Positions 1-10,875 of a stretch of 64,000 nucleotides of DNA are shown here, in pieces. Source of the stretch: Xylogone sp. PMI_703 (taxonomy: Eukaryota > Ascomycota > Leotiomycetes); contig JAJTUQ010000010.1 in NCBI GenBank assembly GCA_021399445.1, forward strand, positions 682,001-746,000, read 5' to 3'. The notes below the pieces were generated by a model, which was not told where the DNA came from, made no database searches, and was given only the letters and a program-made list of their open reading frames with translations. The position numbers were made by a program, and so were the translations under genes. How positions within the stretch are numbered: the first letter of the stretch is position 1; each line of letters begins with the position of its first letter.

Positions 1-1023
1 TTCATGAAGGCAGCAGCAAGTGAGAGCACGACGTTGATGGGGGATAGGAAAGTCACTTTCGTGGGGCGAATAATTGCCTGAGCCAGCACCTGCCAGCTGG
101 AAAGGCCTGAATCGAGTTTCGATCGCAGGTGTATATTGCAGGTCTCCTCAATCATAGCTTTGGTTTTCCATTTCAGTATCGTAGGGGCGTACGTTTCCCG
201 TAAGGAGAATAATGCTACAATTGTAACAATCCCGTACTGTTTATTCAGTATTAGCACTTGCATTTGCGGATGCGTGTGAAAATGAGAGAAGGGTGAAAAA
301 GACGGGAATACACACCATAGTAGATAAGACCCAGAAAATCCATGTCCAGCCGAAGGTGCTGGTGATCCATCCTCCCAGTGCAGGACCAATTGAGGGACCG
401 AGAACAGGGCCTAACATGAAAAGAGACAGTGCAAGACCTCTTCTTTCTACGGGAATCATGTCGGAAATGCTTCCACCACCAATAGTAAGAGGGGCAGAAC
501 CAACAGCACCAGCCAAAAAGCGGAAAGTGATGAGCATGATAACGTTCCTGGATAACGCGCAGGCTGCGGTGAATACAACAAAGAGGATGTTGCAGATTGA
601 ATATACAATCCAGCGACCCTGTACCTCGGATAGAGGCGCTACAACAAGCGGACCAAGAGCCCAGCCCAGGATATAGATTGAGACAGCCAGCGGTGCCAGA
701 ACATCATTAGTGTTCTGAAGGTCTTCCATCGCTTGCTTCACGCCTGGTGCAAACATGGTTGCCCCAAGAGGTCTTGTCATAATCAGTACTGGAGAGATCC
801 ATAAAGCGGGAAAGTTCACATAGCCAACTTACATCAAAAAAGTGAGAACAGCAATGATTGCAACTTGAGACCATTTCTTGCCCTCATTCCAGTTCATGGG
901 GTTGGCGGGATCATCCTCGCCATCCCACCAGACAATGTTTTCATAACTAGTCTCCCCATCTTCCTCGCTCCACGGTTCTCCTCCGTTTCTTAGAAGACTT
1001 GTTCTCTCGGAAACACGAGACAT
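1..1023 (-). CDS. MFS transporter, DHA1-like drug/H+ antiporter type (3' part beyond window)
   Basis: Membrane transporter of the major facilitator superfamily, probably exporting a small molecule. The start at 1023 opens a hydrophilic N-terminus (MSRVSERTSLL, then a typical DPANPMNW segment). A GT-AG intron at 773-832 joins the reading to FLIPLGATMFAPGV, the usual first-helix signature. The next exon carries the helix 2-5 region with GPLSE-like, RFLAGAVGSAPL and GPxxGPALGGW motifs. The frame hits a stop at 241-243, but reading resumes below about 205 with RETYAPTILKWK, a conserved family motif, so another intron lies near 205-265; I could not fix its borders. The gene continues past base 1, so the last six or so helices are missing. 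It flanks the acyltransferase and may be the cluster exporter, which is an inference. Confidence 0.85.
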
Positions 1024-1760
1024 AGCTGTTCAACAGCAATGAGAATCCAAAAGTCAATTTTACAAAAATTTTCCCGGGGGGAGCTTCCTGAAGTGACGCG
1101 AAAGCTTTATATATGGTTCCTGCATAAGCATAGGATAGCACACTGAGCACTTGCATTAGTATATCAATTATCCTCAGATAAGAATTACCTATATTTACCA
1201 TTTACCAGGTTTACTATATTTACAGGAGTAATGGTGCCGCAAATCCGCAGAACATCACGTACCTCCGTAGGATGCTGAATCGTACCCGTTACCCACCAAT
1301 ATTACCGTAGTATCATGCGCTGTTCCTGATATGGCACTCTACTGTACATAAAGTAGCTCAACTACCCCCGCTATGATCCCATGTACGGTATCTGAATCAA
1401 AGCTCGAATCTTTAAATCTCCACTGGGTAAGACCCTACTTTACCTTTTTGGGTAATATTTTCGCCAGAAAAGCCCCGGGTGTCGGCACGCAAGCAAGACC
1501 CTTAGTGTGGCTGGTTTCTGCTGCCGTCCCATGCTAAATGCTGGACAAGCTACTGGCTCCCAGCTTCAGTTCCATGCAGATAATCCTTGGCGAAGAGTCA
1601 GCATTATCCTGGCACGATGGGTCTGTAGTGGGAAGAGTTACTTCGGAGTATCTAAGACTCCGGAGGCGTCTTCTTCGTCTCCCATTAATCAATCCTGCAG
1701 ATTGCAACTTTTAATTGCTGCTACGTTGCTATGCTGTTACGCGTATAGTCTCCTATTTCA
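1024..1760. other. Intergenic, upstream of MFS gene
   Basis: No convincing gene. A short open frame at 1507-1764 (+) shows no domain and no introns. The word TCGGAGT occurs at 1643-1649 and ACTCCGG at 1657-1663, resembling the motif shared by other promoters of the left block. Confidence 0.4.
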
Positions 1761-2126
1761 CTAAAAGCTTGCTGCGTCAGTGGGATTCCTTCTGATTATG
1801 CATAGCAAGGGCTGCTGTATGTACATCGATATTTGCTTATCCCATGCATAATTGAACTGGGAGTAATTATGATAGGCTAGGGAGTAATCGGAAAGGACGG
1901 TTGTAAGGAGTTCTTCTTGGTTTTCACTATTGAGCCATAGCGTTGCTGAAGCTCCAATGAATATGCGGTAGCCGTAGGGTATCTCGTACACTGTCGCTAT
2001 TCGTCCTTTCAATTTAGGTTGGCCAACGCTAAAGGTTTGTGGAACATGGTAAAGGTTTGGTAGAGGAAAATAGATTGATAGAGTCAACGGTTTATCGAAA
2101 CAAACAAGTTCTATTACTTCTAACAT
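1761..2126 (-). CDS. Hypothetical 121-aa ORF
   Basis: An open frame of 121 codons that begins only 3 bases beyond the stop codon of the upstream acyltransferase on the same strand. I recognise no family. It has a mixed, plausible amino-acid composition (aromatic-rich centre with repeated Tyr and Asn) and no signal peptide or membrane helix. Such tight spacing is unusual for independent fungal genes, so it may be untranslated 3' sequence of the acyltransferase transcript or a relic. Low confidence that it is a real protein. Confidence 0.2.
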   Translation of the reverse strand: MLEVIELVCFDKPLTLSIYFPLPNLYHVPQTFSVGQPKLKGRIATVYEIPYGYRIFIGASATLWLNSENQEELLTTVLSDYSLAYHNYSQFNYAWDKQISMYIQQPLLCIIRRNPTDAASF

Positions 2127-2129
2127 TAT

Positions 2130-3485
2130 CTAATTGTGGATCTGCAATTCTGCTTGTAGAATATCGACCAACCTGTTCAGCATTGTAGTAACGCGATCGG
2201 CGCTGTAGTAAGCCTCATTGTACGTTAGGTTGAACCCCAGCTGGTTCCTGAATAACCATGTGCAGCAATACATTTGTCGGGTCAGAGTTTCCACCGTAAA
2301 CCCCATAGTAAGGACCTCAAGTGCACTCTCCTTGCCTTGATGAACTGGCTTCATCAGTGGTTCTGGATACTCCAAACTAGAGATGTCAAGCTCGCTTGGT
2401 CGCGGGGCGTTGGGGCCCAGGTTTTTCAGTATTGCTTGCATTTGAATTGCAAATTGTCTTCGCGCTTGGAGAAATTCATTTGTTAGCCCCCGCTGATACT
2501 GCTCACTATACTGTTTGGCATTCTCCAACCAAGATTGGGAAGCTGAAACCTTAGCAGTAATGCCGCTGGTATAGAGAGCGGAAGCATAGAGCGGTGCGGA
2601 GTAGGGTTCGGGGAGATATGGTCTCAAACTGAATCTCATTGTGCTGGTATAGTGTTTTTGCTTGGAATCTGAAGGTGCCTCAGTGTACGCAATCGCAGCC
2701 ACCGCAGCGTGAACGGCAGCAGTAATTGTGATACCTCTTTCCTGGCACGCTTTAAGTATGAGCTCTGTCGTGGATTGCGGAAGAAGAAGCTGTGCACCTC
2801 GAGTGCCAGAAGGTAGTTTATTTTCATCTCCGTCATAGGAGAGAGTAATTCCGCCCGCATTTGCCATACCCAACTGGAAGAACTGCTGTGTTGTAGCTGT
2901 GATTTCTGGAGTTGGCGTGAGAGGGATGTTCAAGACCTCCTCAATATTAGGAACCAAGCGCTCATGCTCTGCTCCCCATGGAAGCTGATCAGCACCTTGA
3001 TCTGAGATGACCTGTTCAAAGAAAGCGTTCAAAAGCTGTTGTGCACCGATACCGTCCGTACGCCAATGTGCAGTATGTAGAACTACTTGGGAACTTCGAG
3101 ATAAATAGTGTAGACTAGCGTAGGGATTCGGTTTCAAGGTTGAGATAAGCTCATCTACGCTGATATCTTCATCGTGGACAAAGAATGTCTCGTCTGCCCA
3201 CTTCTTCAAACCTTCGGCATCAGGGGTAATGTATTCTAGCATGTCTTCCTTTGGAATCGAGGCAATGCTAGGATGTTGAAAGCGAAATGCCTTCCAAGCT
3301 TGATAAAACTTTAGAGAAAGAGCCTCTCCTCCAAGTGAGCCCGATGCTTTGAAGGAAGCAAAAGAACTAATGGACCAATGCTCACGACCTAAGGCATGGC
3401 CCCGGTCCCCAAAAATCTTGATCATTGACTCATTTTCTCCAATAGGTCTTTGATAATGGCCAGGAGAAACCTCTGACCAAGTCAT
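2130..3485 (-). CDS. Acyltransferase, BAHD/condensation-domain fold (copy 1)
   Basis: Probable CoA-dependent O- or N-acyltransferase of 451 aa, single exon. The active-site motif HxxxDG is present as HWRTDG near residue 148. It opens with MTWSEVSPGHYQR, matching the start of the second copy at 24109-25476 (MSSYTEVSPGTFKR); this alignment is why I chose 3485 rather than the upstream ATG at 3560. Shared blocks include HxLGxEHW, YxxPDAxxxxxWAxxTFFV, SLxYLxxSS and a C-terminal YNEAYY. No secretion signal. The family includes fungal acetyltransferases of the trichothecene C-15 (Tri3-like) kind, but that closer placement is from memory and uncertain. It is divergent from the aldehyde dehydrogenase across a 742-bp promoter, and likely acylates a hydroxyl of a small molecule oxidised by the neighbouring enzymes. 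Confidence 0.85.
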   Translation of the reverse strand: MTWSEVSPGHYQRPIGENESMIKIFGDRGHALGREHWSISSFASFKASGSLGGEALSLKFYQAWKAFRFQHPSIASIPKEDMLEYITPDAEGLKKWADETFFVHDEDISVDELISTLKPNPYASLHYLSRSSQVVLHTAHWRTDGIGAQQLLNAFFEQVISDQGADQLPWGAEHERLVPNIEEVLNIPLTPTPEITATTQQFFQLGMANAGGITLSYDGDENKLPSGTRGAQLLLPQSTTELILKACQERGITITAAVHAAVAAIAYTEAPSDSKQKHYTSTMRFSLRPYLPEPYSAPLYASALYTSGITAKVSASQSWLENAKQYSEQYQRGLTNEFLQARRQFAIQMQAILKNLGPNAPRPSELDISSLEYPEPLMKPVHQGKESALEVLTMGFTVETLTRQMYCCTWLFRNQLGFNLTYNEAYYSADRVTTMLNRLVDILQAELQIHN

Positions 3486-4227
3486 TTTGATTGGCTTTGG
3501 CGAATATACAGAATAAAGTTGAATTGCTGTAGTATTGTATTCTATCAGAATACGCGGCAAGAGCCTTATTGTTGATCACGAGCACGATTGATATTGACTT
3601 CCGTTACTCAACGAAACAGCCTTCTGCACATAGAAGTTGGCTGTTCTTATTACAGGAAGTCAAAATGGACTTAATGAACTCAAGACTTTTGCAGTCCCTG
3701 AGTGGATCGCTACGGGTCATAGATGCAGCTACGTGAATATGCAGTATACTATATGCAGTAGCTATTGCTAAGAGGTCCTGCTGCTCAACCCCTGGATATT
3801 CTAGTAACTCCTTTGCTTTTCGGCCCGTCGGCACCCGAATCAATTTGTTTTGGATTCTTCTTAGTTATTAAGTAATGCAGGCCAATAAGATTCACAGGTG
3901 TTACCAGGTAAGTCCACCAGCCACTAGTAAGTCTACTCGTCTTATTCGAAGGCGCTTGACCAATCATATTTCTAGAATTGAGGAGCTGTCACTTGCTGGT
4001 GAAAGATTATCTACTCCTGCATTCTAGCATACGGGTAATCACCGCTCTCTTTTTCACAACTAAGATTTTATATTAGTATATAGCTTCTGCCCTGAAATCT
4101 GCCTCAAGTTGAGCAAAAGATTGGAGCTCACGTTTACCAGAATATTGTTTCCAATTCTATGCACCCCTGAGTGACCAGGCACGTAAATCACTAATAGTTA
4201 AGACAATTGTCACAACGCAATAAAATC
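3486..4227. promoter_or_regulatory. Divergent intergenic region, acyltransferase 1 / aldehyde dehydrogenase
   Basis: 742 bp between two outward-facing starts, so it must carry both promoters. I found no clear TATA box and no TCGGAGT/ACTCCGA word. Short open frames at 3604-3967 show no domain. Confidence 0.5.
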
Positions 4228-5890
4228 ATGGCTCCAGAAACTATTGAAACGCGGCTTCTGATCAATGGAAAGGTAAGTAATTACTAAACTTGAATTGGGA
4301 TATGAATCTCCATATAAAGCAAACAGAATTACACGTACAACTTTTACTCACTCAGTTCTTACTCTTATAGTTGGTAGAAGCATCGGACAGAGGAACATTT
4401 CCACTGTACAACCCCGCTAATCGGGAGAAAATTGTAGATGGTAAGCTGCAGAACTTAATTGCACAGAATTGAATCTAACATTCTACCTAAGTTCCTGAAG
4501 CAAGTGAAGAAGACACAAATGCTGCCGTCGCAGCTGCGAAAGCAGCTTTCCCCGCCTGGTCTGCGCTCTCCCCAATGCATCGCGCACAATGTTTCAAAAG
4601 GCTTGCGGGTCTGATGAGGCAGTCAAGTGATGAGTTTGCCTATCTTGATGCGGTTTCCATGGGTCGACCTACAGGCAGATATATTGATGCTCTTGCCTGC
4701 GCCGCCGAGTTTGACTACTACGCGGAAGCGTGGACGACGGCGTTAGGCACTTCTAGTTTGAACACACCAGGCTTTGTGAACATGACAGTTCGACAACCAT
4801 ACGGTGTGGCGGCTGCAATCATTCCATGGAATTTTCCGTTGATCAGTTTTGGGAAGAAGGTAGCTCCAGCTCTCATGGCAGGAAATACGGTTGTTCTAAA
4901 GAGTAGTGAGAAGGCCCCATTGACGGTAAGTTTCGAAGAGAGCATTTTCAGTCCCATGTGTAGAATATTTCAAACTAACATTCTTGATAGAGTGCAAAAG
5001 TTGCAGCCCTAGTCGAGCAAGCAGGATTCCCTCCTGGTGTTCTCAACATCCTCTCCGGGCATGGTCCGTTGGCAGGAGGAATTCTCTCCTCCCATATGGA
5101 TGTGCGTGTGTTATCCTTTACCGGCTCTGGTCGCACAGGACGTCTCATCCAGATCGCTGCAGCAAAATCCAATATGAAAAACCTTATTCTAGAGCTTGGT
5201 GGAAAGACACCCGCAGTTGTTTTTGAGGATGCGGACTTAGCAAAGGCTGTTGCAGAGACTCAGAATAGCATCCAATGGAATTGTGGCCAAACCTGCATGG
5301 CCAATTCACGGATTTATGTTCAGGAATCTATCTCGCAGCAATTCCTTGAGCTCTTCAAAGAGAAATTTGCTACCATAAAAGCAGGAGACCCCACTAGCAA
5401 GGACGTTACTTATGGTCCCCAAGCAGGCGAGATCCAGTACAACACGATTCTTGGCTATATTGAAGAAGGAAAGAAAACTAGCACTTTGGCCCTTGGAGGT
5501 AAAAGTATACAAGAATTACAGGGATATTACATCGAACCGACTATATTTATTAATGTTTCTGAGAATGCTAAGATTATGAAAGAAGAGATTTTCGGACCAG
5601 TTGTCATAATTAACACCTTCAGAAATGAGGGGGAGGTTGTGCAGAAAGCGAACGACTCAGAATATGGTCTTTATGCCTCTGTTTACACCAAGAATATTGA
5701 TCGAGCCATGAGAGTTGCTAAGGCTTTTGAGGCTGGTACCGTGGCAGTTAATTGTACCAGCCCTTCAGGTGCATTTGACATGCCTTCTGGTGGATTTAAA
5801 GGCAGTGGTGTTGGTCGGGAAGGGCGCTGCTGTGGACTGGACAGTTTCCTGGAGACAAAAACGGTTATAATTAAAGTCGATGATGCATAA
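4228..5890 (+). CDS. NAD(P)+-dependent aldehyde dehydrogenase
   Basis: Oxidises an aldehyde to a carboxylic acid. Four exons (4228-4272, 4371-4440, 4492-4925, 4991-5890) join in frame to 482 aa, the normal family length. Visible motifs: IPWNFP (cofactor site), the KxSE segment (KSSEKAPLT), SFTGSGRTGRLI, general base Glu in LELGGKTP, and catalytic Cys in GQTCMANSR, followed by EIFGPVV and the C-terminal PSGGFKGSGVGREG. All key residues are intact. No targeting signal is seen, so cytosolic is likely. It lies between acyltransferase 1 (divergent) and the GMC oxidoreductase (same strand); an alcohol-to-aldehyde-to-acid relay with the GMC enzyme would fit the order, but this is inference. Confidence 0.95.
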
Positions 5891-6455
5891 ACATTAGCAA
5901 GAATCGATCTATTCCTAACCCACCACTGATTGCCCAATCTCAAATCCACTCACTAGCTAAGCACTGAATTACACTGTATGATATTTATTTCTTTTTGATA
6001 TTCGTATTTCAGCGCATCTCTCCGCCATCTAAAGATGAATAATGGAAGAAACCATTGTATAATCTTTAAAATCGTGGCCGTCCCACCTTAGAGTTCCCAT
6101 AAATTCACGTCTTTGGTATGATTTGGGCTTCAACTTGTTACAGCGGGCTTAACTACCAACCGGCCAAAATACATGGAGGTTATTGCTAAGGAGAATTGTA
6201 ACAAGCCAAGTAGCATGTATCTCCCAATCGGCAGTACGCATACAAGAGCAACAAAGTTAACTAAAATTAAGTCCTGGTGGCCGGCAGCCGGAGCGCCGAG
6301 CTCTTCTCAAAACCATGCCATAGTCACGATGTATTACCTAGTACTTCGTAACGCCCCGATTCTTTGATATCGGAACGTTTCGTGGTTATAACTCTTGAAG
6401 TTTTCTTTCTTAACTGCCCATTTTCTAATAGGCATTTATAGTAGATTAGCTAAAT
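5891..6455. other. Intergenic, promoter of GMC oxidoreductase
   Basis: Tail of the aldehyde dehydrogenase and promoter of the GMC gene. A 64-codon open frame at 6173-6367 has no recognisable content. No distinct regulatory motif recognised. Confidence 0.5.
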
Positions 6456-8581
6456 ATGGCACGAGAATTTGATTTCATCATTGTTGGGGGTGTGTTCCAC
6501 TCATCTTTCTATCTAGTACCTAGTATCTGAAATTAATCTCTACTGACTTGATGTCCTACCATTCGTAGCGGGAACCGCAGGATGCCTTCTCGCATTTGAA
6601 CTTTCAACCTCTCAGCCACAAGCTCAGGTTCTTTTACTTGAGTCCGGGCCTGATACTGGATCCACATTTTTCACGCCAAGCTCCCGCCTCTTCGAGCAGA
6701 AGTACACCGAATTTGACTACGGATATAAAACCACTTCTCAACGCCACTTAAAGAACCGTGAACTTTCCTACGCCCAAGGTAAAGGCCTTGGAGGATCTAC
6801 CACTATCAATCGATTGTTCTGGACAACAGGCAGTCAAGATGATTATAATCACTACGCAGAGCTGATCGGAGACGATGCTTGGCGATGGGACAACGTGAAG
6901 GCTATCTACAAGAAGGTATGATTTATTGTTACCCATAATACCTATTATTTAAACTTATCTGACCATGTCACTTCAATGAATAGTTTGTCAAATTGAATGA
7001 CAACGTGATAGAGGGACGTAAGGAATCCATTCCAGTACCAAGAGCAAAACCTGAGGGTTGGGAGGGGTTCGTATAATTGTGCCCGCACGCAAATATAGGC
7101 GTTCACCAGTTGACAATTGTGAAATTTAAGGCAGATTGATGTCAGCTTGCCACCACAGTGGATTCCGGAAGCCATTCGTCTTAAAGAGTCATTAACATCA
7201 TTTGGGGTACGAGTATAGACTACCAAACTTATATATCTCTGCTCACTGGGAATTCTCAGATCCCTTGGAATTCTGATACCAACTCCGGCAATCCAATCGG
7301 CTTGAGTGAAGTGTGGAATTCGTACGGCAAGGAAACAAGAACCACCAGTTACTCGGCTCTTCTTCAAAATAAGACTCCTCATAATTTAACTATTTTGGCT
7401 GAGTCAAAGGTTGCGAGGATTCTCTTCAATGACCGAAAAGCAACAGGTGTTGAGCTTCAAGATGGAATAGAAAGTAAGTCATATTCCAACGGCAGTGACC
7501 ATATCACTAATATTTGAGACTGGTACCATTAGTCTTCGTAACTAAAGAGGTGATCCTAAGCTGTGGAGCTTTCCATACACCTCAGCTTTTGATGGTTTCC
7601 GGAATTGGCCCCGAAGAGGTCCTCAGAAATCTCGATATAACACCAAAATTGGATCTCCAAGGAGTCGGTCAGAATCTCGGTGATCACTCTCGTGTCCAGC
7701 TCATTGCCATTATTGACAAGACCGAAACAACTGCACAAGGGATACAGCCAGGATTTGACAACACACTTATTGCCTGGCTTAAACTTCCAAAAGTATTTGA
7801 CAGTGCGGAGTACAAGTCATTAGATCCAGCAATCCAGAAATTCATTGCTCTTTCAAAGGTACCTACTTGCGAGGTCCTCTTCGTAAGTATACGCTCCAAT
7901 CTACTTTAGCAGTGTTTATTTAACCAGAGCTGTTTTCGATATAGTCAACAATACCACATCCAGGTGACACAACGAAAATGGTTTTGAGCATCGTCGCCAT
8001 CAATATGAACCCACAGGCCACTGGAACTGTGTCCATCTCATCTTCCAGCATGACTGATCCGCCTATGATTGATCCAAATCTTGTCGGTCACGCATATGAT
8101 AAAAGAGTTTTAACTGAGGCAATCAAGGAGATGCTACAATTCTTGGAGAGAGGCAAAGAAGATTCATTTGTAAAGATGATCTATCGAGCACCGAAAGGCT
8201 CAACAGATGAAGATATTAATGTATGTGCTAAAACTCATGAGGTAATTTAATATGAGAAAGACTAACTGGAAGATGAAATAGGAATTTCTGTGCGAGCAGG
8301 CGGAAGTAGTATGGCATGCTAACGGTACTGTTAAGATGGGCCACAAAAGTGATCCGATGGCATGCGTGGACTCCGACTTCAAGGTGTTCGGTATTGATGG
8401 GCTACGTGTTGTGGACCTGAGTATCTGCCCCTTCACCCCAAAGTAAGCGATCCCCGCTGTGCAACATACTTGTGGGAAGAACAAACTGACTAGGAGAAAC
8501 AGTGCTCATACTCAGTCAACTGGTTATGTTATTGGCGCAATAGCGGCCAGTAAGCTGGGTAAAGAGTACGGGTTTAACTAG
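6456..8581 (+). CDS. GMC-family FAD oxidoreductase
   Basis: Flavin-dependent alcohol oxidase/dehydrogenase of the glucose-methanol-choline family. The start [16 protein letters not shown] is the FAD-binding beta-alpha-beta with its first intron inside the glycine loop, a common position. Further exons carry [15 protein letters not shown] (GMC signature 1), [24 protein letters not shown] (signature 2), GVGQNLGDH, and the C-terminal [11 protein letters not shown] and [12 protein letters not shown] with the two catalytic-position histidines. At least seven GT-AG introns are needed. There is no signal peptide, unlike the secreted aryl-alcohol or glucose oxidases, so it is probably intracellular. 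It is followed convergently by the Zn2Cys6 regulator. Substrate unknown; a hydroxylated intermediate of the surrounding cluster is likely. Confidence 0.92.
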
Positions 8582-9015
8582 GGTGAGAAGTGCTAGATTT
8601 ACAAGTACTAGTAGTTTATGGAGATATTGAGTTTCCATGACGTAGGTGAGAAAAAAGTAAAGCTTTCTTCCATTAAATAGGGTGATAGATCTCATATTTC
8701 AGTTTCCGCGATATAGAACTCACTTAAATTTAAAATATCCTATTATTGATAGTGAAACTGGTGTTCTTTTCATTTAATCAAACTTATCCACATATTGTAT
8801 AGCTGTATAATGAAAAAATCAGTCAGTAAGGTATTCCCTTCCGAGTACCCAAAGCGTTGCTGGATAAGAGGCATGATCGAGGGTGTCTCTCAGGTGTAAG
8901 ACAAGGGTCAGATTATTAAAACACATGTTTGCAAGTTTCAATAAGGGAGAGCTAAATGCATCGTTCAAACTTTTCGTTATTCGTTTCCAACCTTATCAAT
9001 ATCCGCAAACCTCCT
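8582..9015. other. Convergent 3' intergenic region
   Basis: 434 bp between the stops of the GMC gene and the regulator. AT-rich, no gene seen. Confidence 0.5.
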
Positions 9016-10875
9016 CTAGTAAGAGGATTTCAATGAATCTTTAATACCATATGATTCTACTAATATATGAGAATAGATTGTGGCGAGATTATTCACGCAT
9101 GATAAATCAAGCAGCGCTTGCACAACTTTATTAAACTGGATGCTGGACGAGGTCTCATGGTCTCCATGTGCGGAAAGAAATTCAGCACACAGGAACAACG
9201 GAATTGGCGTAAGTGGGTGAACCTTTTCTGTATGAGCAAATGATCGAAGAATAGTGAAAGGAAACGTGTACCTTGGTGTATCCCAGCTCTTTTTGGACTT
9301 TCGTTAAGCTCACGAGCTCATCTATTGCCGTGTATGACCACTTCTGAAACCCAGCGCGAAGGATATTATCTTTGTCCGTCTTCAGTGGCATGGAAGTCAT
9401 AGTCTTGGAAATATGAAGGATTATCGTCTGAGCAATCATATGTGTGAACAAAAGCAAGGGATCAATTTGATACATGAGAGGTGCATAGTCATGAGAGAGA
9501 ATCTGTAGTCTCTTAGATAGGATGCCTTCGATCCACTGATGCCGCTCCCAGAATTGTTGAGCACTGTTCTTATCAGCGCATTCGAGGGTGGATTGCTGTC
9601 TATGTCGCAGACAGCGGCTCCATAGCGTGGCAATAACGACATATTCTGTAAATGAAGAGCGCGGATTCGGATCATCTGCAATTACAACATCCGATAGAAA
9701 GCCCATCAGCACAGCCTGGTCACTCTGAAACTCTAGTTCAGGAGCTGGAAGGCGGGTACAGATCCACATGATATAGGTTAGCCAGGTGAACTGCTATTAT
9801 AGCTGTTAAACACTTACTGTATCCTCGTTCAATATTGATATTGATCCACCATGGATACTGATGAAGCGATCAAGACAGTAAGCCATCCAAAATATCCTCC
9901 GTTTCTGTTCTGTTTCGACCCAATCTGAGGTGGCAGTACTAGCTGATCTGTTGACGGCTCTAGGATTATCTATTTTATCAAGCTTCATCAACTGCACTAG
10001 TTTAATCGCCCGACTGGCACTCGTCCAACATCGTTGATAATCCATTCGCATTAATTCATAGATTGCCAACAAAATCCACGCCTGCACTCGTTGGATACAA
10101 TAAGTGCCTTGACTATTACTTGACTCGAGTGCTTCAAGCTTCCGTCTGGCGTGTCTGTATAGCTGGCCATGAATATTCTGATACTGGGTCGACAGTGATG
10201 TCGCGAGCGCCCACATCGCATATTCCAAGCAAGCGCGGGTTTGATTTTCGGATCCTTGTCTTTTCGAAGAAGAATACCGCCCTCGATGCAAAATGGGAGC
10301 AAATATATGGATCTTTTCGAAATATATTTGGTCTCTGCGGTATATCAGGATCAGAGGTCGAGGAAATATTTCTTCTGTTCCATCTTCTGCTTACAGATCG
10401 GCACGCAACCAAGGCGAAATAGCGATACTTGTTGGCAGGTCTGATAAGGAAGAAAGTTCCTCATCAGCGCCTGCATTCTGCGGAGACGTCTCGGCATCAG
10501 AGGCTGAATCAAGATTGGGATGATCTTGCGTGTCTGAGAGACGGCTCTCAAGCAGAGCTGCCAAATATACCACGTTAACTCTCGACCTGATAACTTCTCC
10601 ATATTATATAGAGCGGATGCGTCCTCACCAATTCTAGCGCGAAGGGCCTTGATGTGACCTTTCTTTGGACCTCTACGGGCACGATTTGTATTAACGATAC
10701 ATGGCACACTAGATTCCTCGCAAACTCCGCATTGAGGCTGCTGTCCGTCGCATCGAAGTTTTCGTCGTCGACATTCCTCACAAGCTGGACTTGCTGATTG
10801 TCGTGGTTGTCGTTGTCTCGACTGTGGCGGCGATGGTGATGCTGTGCCACCGCGTGAAGGACTTGTCGATAGCAT
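9016..10875 (-). CDS. Zn2Cys6 transcription factor with fungal_trans domain
   Basis: Likely pathway regulator of the left block. Exons 10629-10875, 10395-10557, 9818-10334, 9272-9766 and 9016-9222 give a 542-aa model. The zinc cluster ([11 protein letters not shown]...C..C......C) is followed by [16 protein letters not shown] and a short coiled segment, then a fungal-specific regulatory domain with [43 protein letters not shown] and RLPAPE. Intron 3 (9767-9817) has a good GTAAGTG donor and CTAAC branch, but the only frame-preserving junction ends in TG instead of AG; the alternative AG would leave a 27-nt intron. The gene is therefore either spliced atypically, sequenced with an error, or damaged. 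It is divergent from the SDR gene across 1.3 kb. Confidence 0.88.
9767..9817 (-). other. Intron with non-AG acceptor in Zn2Cys6 gene
   Basis: Donor GTAAGTG follows codon Thr of NEDT. Branch-like CTAAC lies 15 nt before the junction. Homology-like continuity (NEDT to [10 protein letters not shown]) requires the intron to end in TG. Removing 51 nt keeps frame; reading through hits TAA immediately. Confidence 0.6.

Noticed and set aside
3486..3560. Upstream start of acyltransferase 1
   Set aside because: The paralogue begins at the position equivalent to 3485; the extra 25 residues have no counterpart.
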